Positions 5,836 through 8,157 of a DNA stretch of 8,157 nt are shown here, one piece after another. Where the stretch lies: positions 1 through 8,157 of the forward strand of contig JBBSSJ010000210.1 in assembly GCA_038242095.1 (NCBI GenBank), written 5' to 3'. Source of the DNA: Persicitalea sp038242095 (GTDB lineage Bacteria > Bacteroidota > Bacteroidia > Cytophagales > Spirosomataceae). Made by a program: the position numbers and the translations under genes. Below the pieces are notes generated by a model that worked only from the letters and a program-made list of their open reading frames with translations, was not told the DNA's origin and ran no database searches. Position 1 is the stretch's first letter; each line of letters opens with the position of its first letter.

Positions 5836-7416
5836 CTATTTGCCATTTGTTTTTGGGGGCATGTAAGAAAGGTTGGCGGGAGGCCCGGACGCAGCGGCGC
5901 CTTGCTTTGTAATCCGCCAAATCACCCCGGTTCCGGGAGACGGCAGGGGAAAAGGCCCGGCCCCGCCCAACGTAAAGCCGATCACGCCTAGGTCGACAAC
6001 ATAAAGCGTATTCCCGTCTGGTGAAAACCTGGCCTCCACCGGATGCCTGGGCCCGGCAGTGGTGACAAACTCCTTGCCGACGGGTCCCTTGAGCTTGTTG
6101 CTCAAAAACGGCTCCGCCTGTTTTGTCGAAGGGTCAATCCGCACCACCCCGTAGCCGTTTGAATTGGAATTGGCTGCCGTAAGGGGGGTGCCTGCGCCAA
6201 ACTCGGCGAGGAACATCTGCCCCTCGTACCCGAAAGTGGCGCTGGTGCTGAAGTCAAACTTGGCTACGGCGGCATTTTCGGGTCGTGCGAGCCAGGGCTG
6301 TTCAACCGGCGGGTGTTCCTTCATCAGGAATTCGGGCTTCGGCCCTCTGCTGGAACGAAATTGTGGGTCGGTAACCGGCGTGCCACCGGAATAATCCGGC
6401 CATCCGTACCAGCCGCCCTGCTTTACCTGAAAAATGTTATCCCTTGCGTGGGCTATCGGCCGGCTGCCACGCTCGTCGTAGCCGTTGTCAGTCACGTAGA
6501 GTTGGTTGTCCGGTCCCCAAAGCACGCCATAGGGATTGCGAAGCCCCCAGGCGTACACTTCAAGGCCCGTGCCGTCGGGATTCATTCTAAGTATCGTTCC
6601 ACTGGCCTTCACCTGCCCTTTGATGTCGCGCTGCTTTTCACCGAAGGGCTGGAAGGCCCTGGTGCGCACCAGCAGGGACTCGTCTTTCTTCCGGTTGAAC
6701 ACACTGGTGACGGCGTAAGCAACATCCTTCCCAAAAGTGGTGAGCCTTCCCTGACGAGCCAGGACATTGTTGGGCTGAGGGGTCAGGAAGCTCTCTTTGG
6801 CGAGGCGAATATCGTGCGCGGGCACATCGTGCGCATCGGGATGGAGCAGAAGCCATACATAGGGATAGGCGTTGTCAAGGCCCACCACGCCCGAGTTCGT
6901 CGTGGTGCCCTGGCCAAAGTAAATCCTGCCATCAGGGCCAGCGGTCATTTGATTGTTCTGATGGTCCCCAGTACTGGGAAGCCCGGTCACCAGGTCTTTG
7001 ACACTCCCGTCGCTTTCAACGGCTGAAATCTTCCCCCGATGGGAGACGTACAGTCGTCCTCCGTGCCAAAGGATGTCGTTTATGGGGCCGTTGAACCCGT
7101 CCGCGTACCGGGTGATCTGCCCGCCGGGGGCGATGCGCAGAATTTGGGCGGTTGCGTAGGGATCGCCATACACGTAGCCCGCCTCGGCCACGTAGACACT
7201 CCCGCCCTCGCCAAACTCGATACTGCTCGGCCAGACCAGGTCCTTCATGAACACCTCCACGCAGTACCCCGGCGGGACCAAAGCTGCATCGACGCTGGGA
7301 TCGGGCACGCTGGGCACATCCTTGGGGTAAAGGCCTACGGGAAAAGAGGTTTTTTTAATGCCGCAACTGGAAAGGGCGAAAAGAATCACGAAAAACGGCA
7401 GGAATCTCAGGCGCAT
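5836..7416 (-). CDS. PQQ-type glucose/sorbosone dehydrogenase-family lipoprotein
   Basis: I choose ATG 7416 because it begins a compact lipoprotein leader (MRLRFLPFFVILFALSSC, lipidated Cys at residue 18). ATG 7437 would add seven residues. The 526-residue product belongs to the soluble glucose / L-sorbosone dehydrogenase six-bladed beta-propeller family. In this numbering, landmarks are 'VPPGYCVEVF' near 48, 'GDHQNNQMTAGPDGRIYFGQG' at 150-170 with His152 at the place of the catalytic His, 'SGTILRMNPDGTGLEVYAWGLRNPYG' at 272-297, 'LYVTDNGYDERGSRP' from 306, 'GGWYGWPDYSGG' at 334-345, and a closing 'ARFSPDGNTLYVVDLG'. Family members oxidise sugars or related alcohols in the periplasm, usually with PQQ; the substrate here is unknown and some relatives lack shown activity. 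No PQQ genes are in the window. The gene stands alone on its strand. Confidence 0.85.
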   Translation of the reverse strand: MRLRFLPFFVILFALSSCGIKKTSFPVGLYPKDVPSVPDPSVDAALVPPGYCVEVFMKDLVWPSSIEFGEGGSVYVAEAGYVYGDPYATAQILRIAPGGQITRYADGFNGPINDILWHGGRLYVSHRGKISAVESDGSVKDLVTGLPSTGDHQNNQMTAGPDGRIYFGQGTTTNSGVVGLDNAYPYVWLLLHPDAHDVPAHDIRLAKESFLTPQPNNVLARQGRLTTFGKDVAYAVTSVFNRKKDESLLVRTRAFQPFGEKQRDIKGQVKASGTILRMNPDGTGLEVYAWGLRNPYGVLWGPDNQLYVTDNGYDERGSRPIAHARDNIFQVKQGGWYGWPDYSGGTPVTDPQFRSSRGPKPEFLMKEHPPVEQPWLARPENAAVAKFDFSTSATFGYEGQMFLAEFGAGTPLTAANSNSNGYGVVRIDPSTKQAEPFLSNKLKGPVGKEFVTTAGPRHPVEARFSPDGNTLYVVDLGVIGFTLGGAGPFPLPSPGTGVIWRITKQGAAASGPPANLSYMPPKTNGK

Positions 7417-8018
7417 TTTAGGGAGTAACGAGGCCATAGGGCGGGTAGTTTGGAATGATTTTCAGCGTGCTGATTATTCTAAAAAAACGTACCAATGCCC
7501 CACTCCGACCAATCATGCTGCCGGACATCTCATGAGGAAGGGCGTAGGAAACAACCCCCAGTGGTCAGCCAAAACCAGACGGCTGTATACCTACGCCCCT
7601 TTATCCAAAACTGGCGAATACTTTTCGGCAGCCCTCGAAAAGTAGTGATTGAGATGGTCCGGTCTATCGGCCCAGTGAACCTGCTTAACTTTCGGTCCGC
7701 TGTGTCAGGTCGTGGTGAGCTCATGGCCTGAACTTCTTATGACCGTGTCAAACTATTTCAGGGTAATACAAGGCCGAGCTAATGTATAAAGAGGGACGTT
7801 CAACCCAGGTACCCACTGGCCGGATGATAGCCGTAAAGGGGCGAGTAAGTCTCAAAATCGGGTACAAGGGAGCGTATATAGCTTATGAGCATGTCTCTTG
7901 ATGAAGCGCTGCTTGAAGAAGTGGCCTTTGTGAAAGTCGGTATTTTTTTCTACCCTAAGTCTTAATCCATACACGCATTCAGACACAAGACCGTTTTTGA
8001 GAAACACAAAAGGTCGCG
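7417..8018. other. About 600-bp stretch without a convincing gene
   Basis: The sequence between the dehydrogenase start and the DUF1989 stop carries short overlapping frames on both strands, none with a recognisable family, signal sequence or clear ribosome-binding site. It should hold the promoter of the dehydrogenase gene, but I cannot point to a convincing -33/-7 pair. The only ordered structure is a nested inverted repeat at 7540-7598. A run of seven T on the minus strand lies near 7484-7490. Confidence 0.5.
7540..7598 (-). repeat. Nested inverted repeat in the dehydrogenase leader region
   Basis: GGGCGTAGG (7540-7548) and CCTACGCCC (7590-7598) are perfect 9-bp complements. Within the loop, CAGCC (7566-7570) and GGCTG (7581-7585) form a second stem. 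On the minus strand this folded segment lies about 120 nt before the dehydrogenase start and could be a leader-RNA structure. A 9-bp stem in this distance can arise by chance, so a function is not claimed. Confidence 0.4.
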
Positions 8019-8157
8019 CTATCCTTCCACCTTCCACCCAATCGGCTTGAAGGCATAATTGTTCGACATTTCCGCCGAACAGGCTGTTAGTCCCACAATC
8101 AGATCCATCCTTGCTTCAATTACAATGTAATCGCCCGCTCTGCTTTTTGGTGGCAGC
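8019..8157 (-). CDS. DUF1989 (urea carboxylase-associated) protein, C-terminal end (start outside window)
   Basis: Read from the right edge on the minus strand, codons beginning at 8156 give 45 residues ending at TAG (8019-8021). The text reads 'LPPKSRAGDYIVIEARMDLI' and then 'VGLTACSAEMSNNYAFKPIGWKVEG'. It matches the C-terminal signature of DUF1989 / urea carboxylase-associated proteins, whose relatives read roughly 'L-K-x-G-D-Y-V-x-L-R-A-E-M-D-x-x-V-A-L-S-A-C'. The conserved A-G-D-Y, M-D-L and A-C positions are present. In other bacteria such genes sit beside urea carboxylase or nitrogen-compound utilisation genes; that context cannot be tested here because the neighbours are off the window. 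The start and most of the protein are missing, and the tail after 'SAC' is shorter than in many relatives. Confidence 0.7.
   Translation of the reverse strand, partial: LPPKSRAGDYIVIEARMDLIVGLTACSAEMSNNYAFKPIGWKVEG

Noticed and set aside
6313..7026. 237-codon + strand frame opposite the dehydrogenase gene
   Set aside because: It is the antisense shadow of a well-supported beta-propeller gene in GC-rich sequence.
7885..7965. 26-codon frame from ATG 7885 (MSMSLDEALLEEVAFVKVGI and so on) on the + strand
   Set aside because: It reads plausibly, but is short, has no ribosome-binding site, no known family and no co-transcribed neighbour. An overlapping minus-strand frame is longer and equally unsupported.
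7852..8037. 61-codon minus-strand frame overlapping the DUF1989 end
   Set aside because: It overlaps the recognisable DUF1989 C-terminus in another frame and shows no family features of its own.
1..8157. CRISPR array, tRNA or rRNA genes
   Set aside because: No regularly spaced direct repeats, no cloverleaf-like sequence and no rRNA signature were found by reading both strands.

Overview
The window looks like a chromosomal accessory stretch from a member of the Bacteroidota, probably a Cytophagales-type genome. The evidence is the set of families seen: a DUF3127 protein, a DUF2945 remnant, a spheroidene-monooxygenase-like protein and a lipoprotein glucose/sorbosone dehydrogenase. Weak or absent Shine-Dalgarno sequences at most starts and moderately high GC with AT-rich islands agree with this. 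The taxon is an inference from gene content; no rRNA or tRNA is present to fix it.

Left part (1-1395, + strand). The end of a DUF3127 OB-fold-type protein is followed 3 bp later by a 40-codon membrane peptide and a GC-rich hairpin. A tight run of three small genes comes next: a secreted 124-residue protein (388-762), a small lipoprotein (793-1173) and a one-helix membrane protein (1180-1395). I have no function for this envelope-directed trio.

Middle part (1396-3456). The most unusual gene is at 1548-2789: one uninterrupted reading frame that joins a resolvase-type serine recombinase plus helix-turn-helix to a DnaQ-like DEDD exonuclease domain. Both halves lack residues that are catalytic in their families, including Ser to Thr at the recombinase nucleophile, so it may be a DNA-binding or scaffold protein. 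A 667-bp gene-free stretch follows, holding an ATGTAG microsatellite and a 164-bp element with 24-bp terminal inverted repeats that looks like a MITE.

Right part (3457-8157). A DUF3800 protein with a C-terminal winged-helix region lies on the minus strand (3457-4605). Next to it is a DUF2945 pseudogene with two in-frame stops in an otherwise well-kept frame (4754-4963). A spheroidene monooxygenase (CrtA)-like gene (5055-5783, +) converges on a minus-strand PQQ-type glucose/sorbosone dehydrogenase lipoprotein (5836-7416). About 600 bp without a convincing gene follows. The window closes inside the C-terminal end of a DUF1989 (urea carboxylase-associated) gene on the minus strand (8019-8157).

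I see no single operon that ties the window together. The fusion protein, the DUF3800 protein, the MITE-like element and the pseudogene within about 3.5 kb suggest a plastic region where mobile or defence-type genes accumulate and decay. The flanking metabolic genes look like ordinary chromosome.
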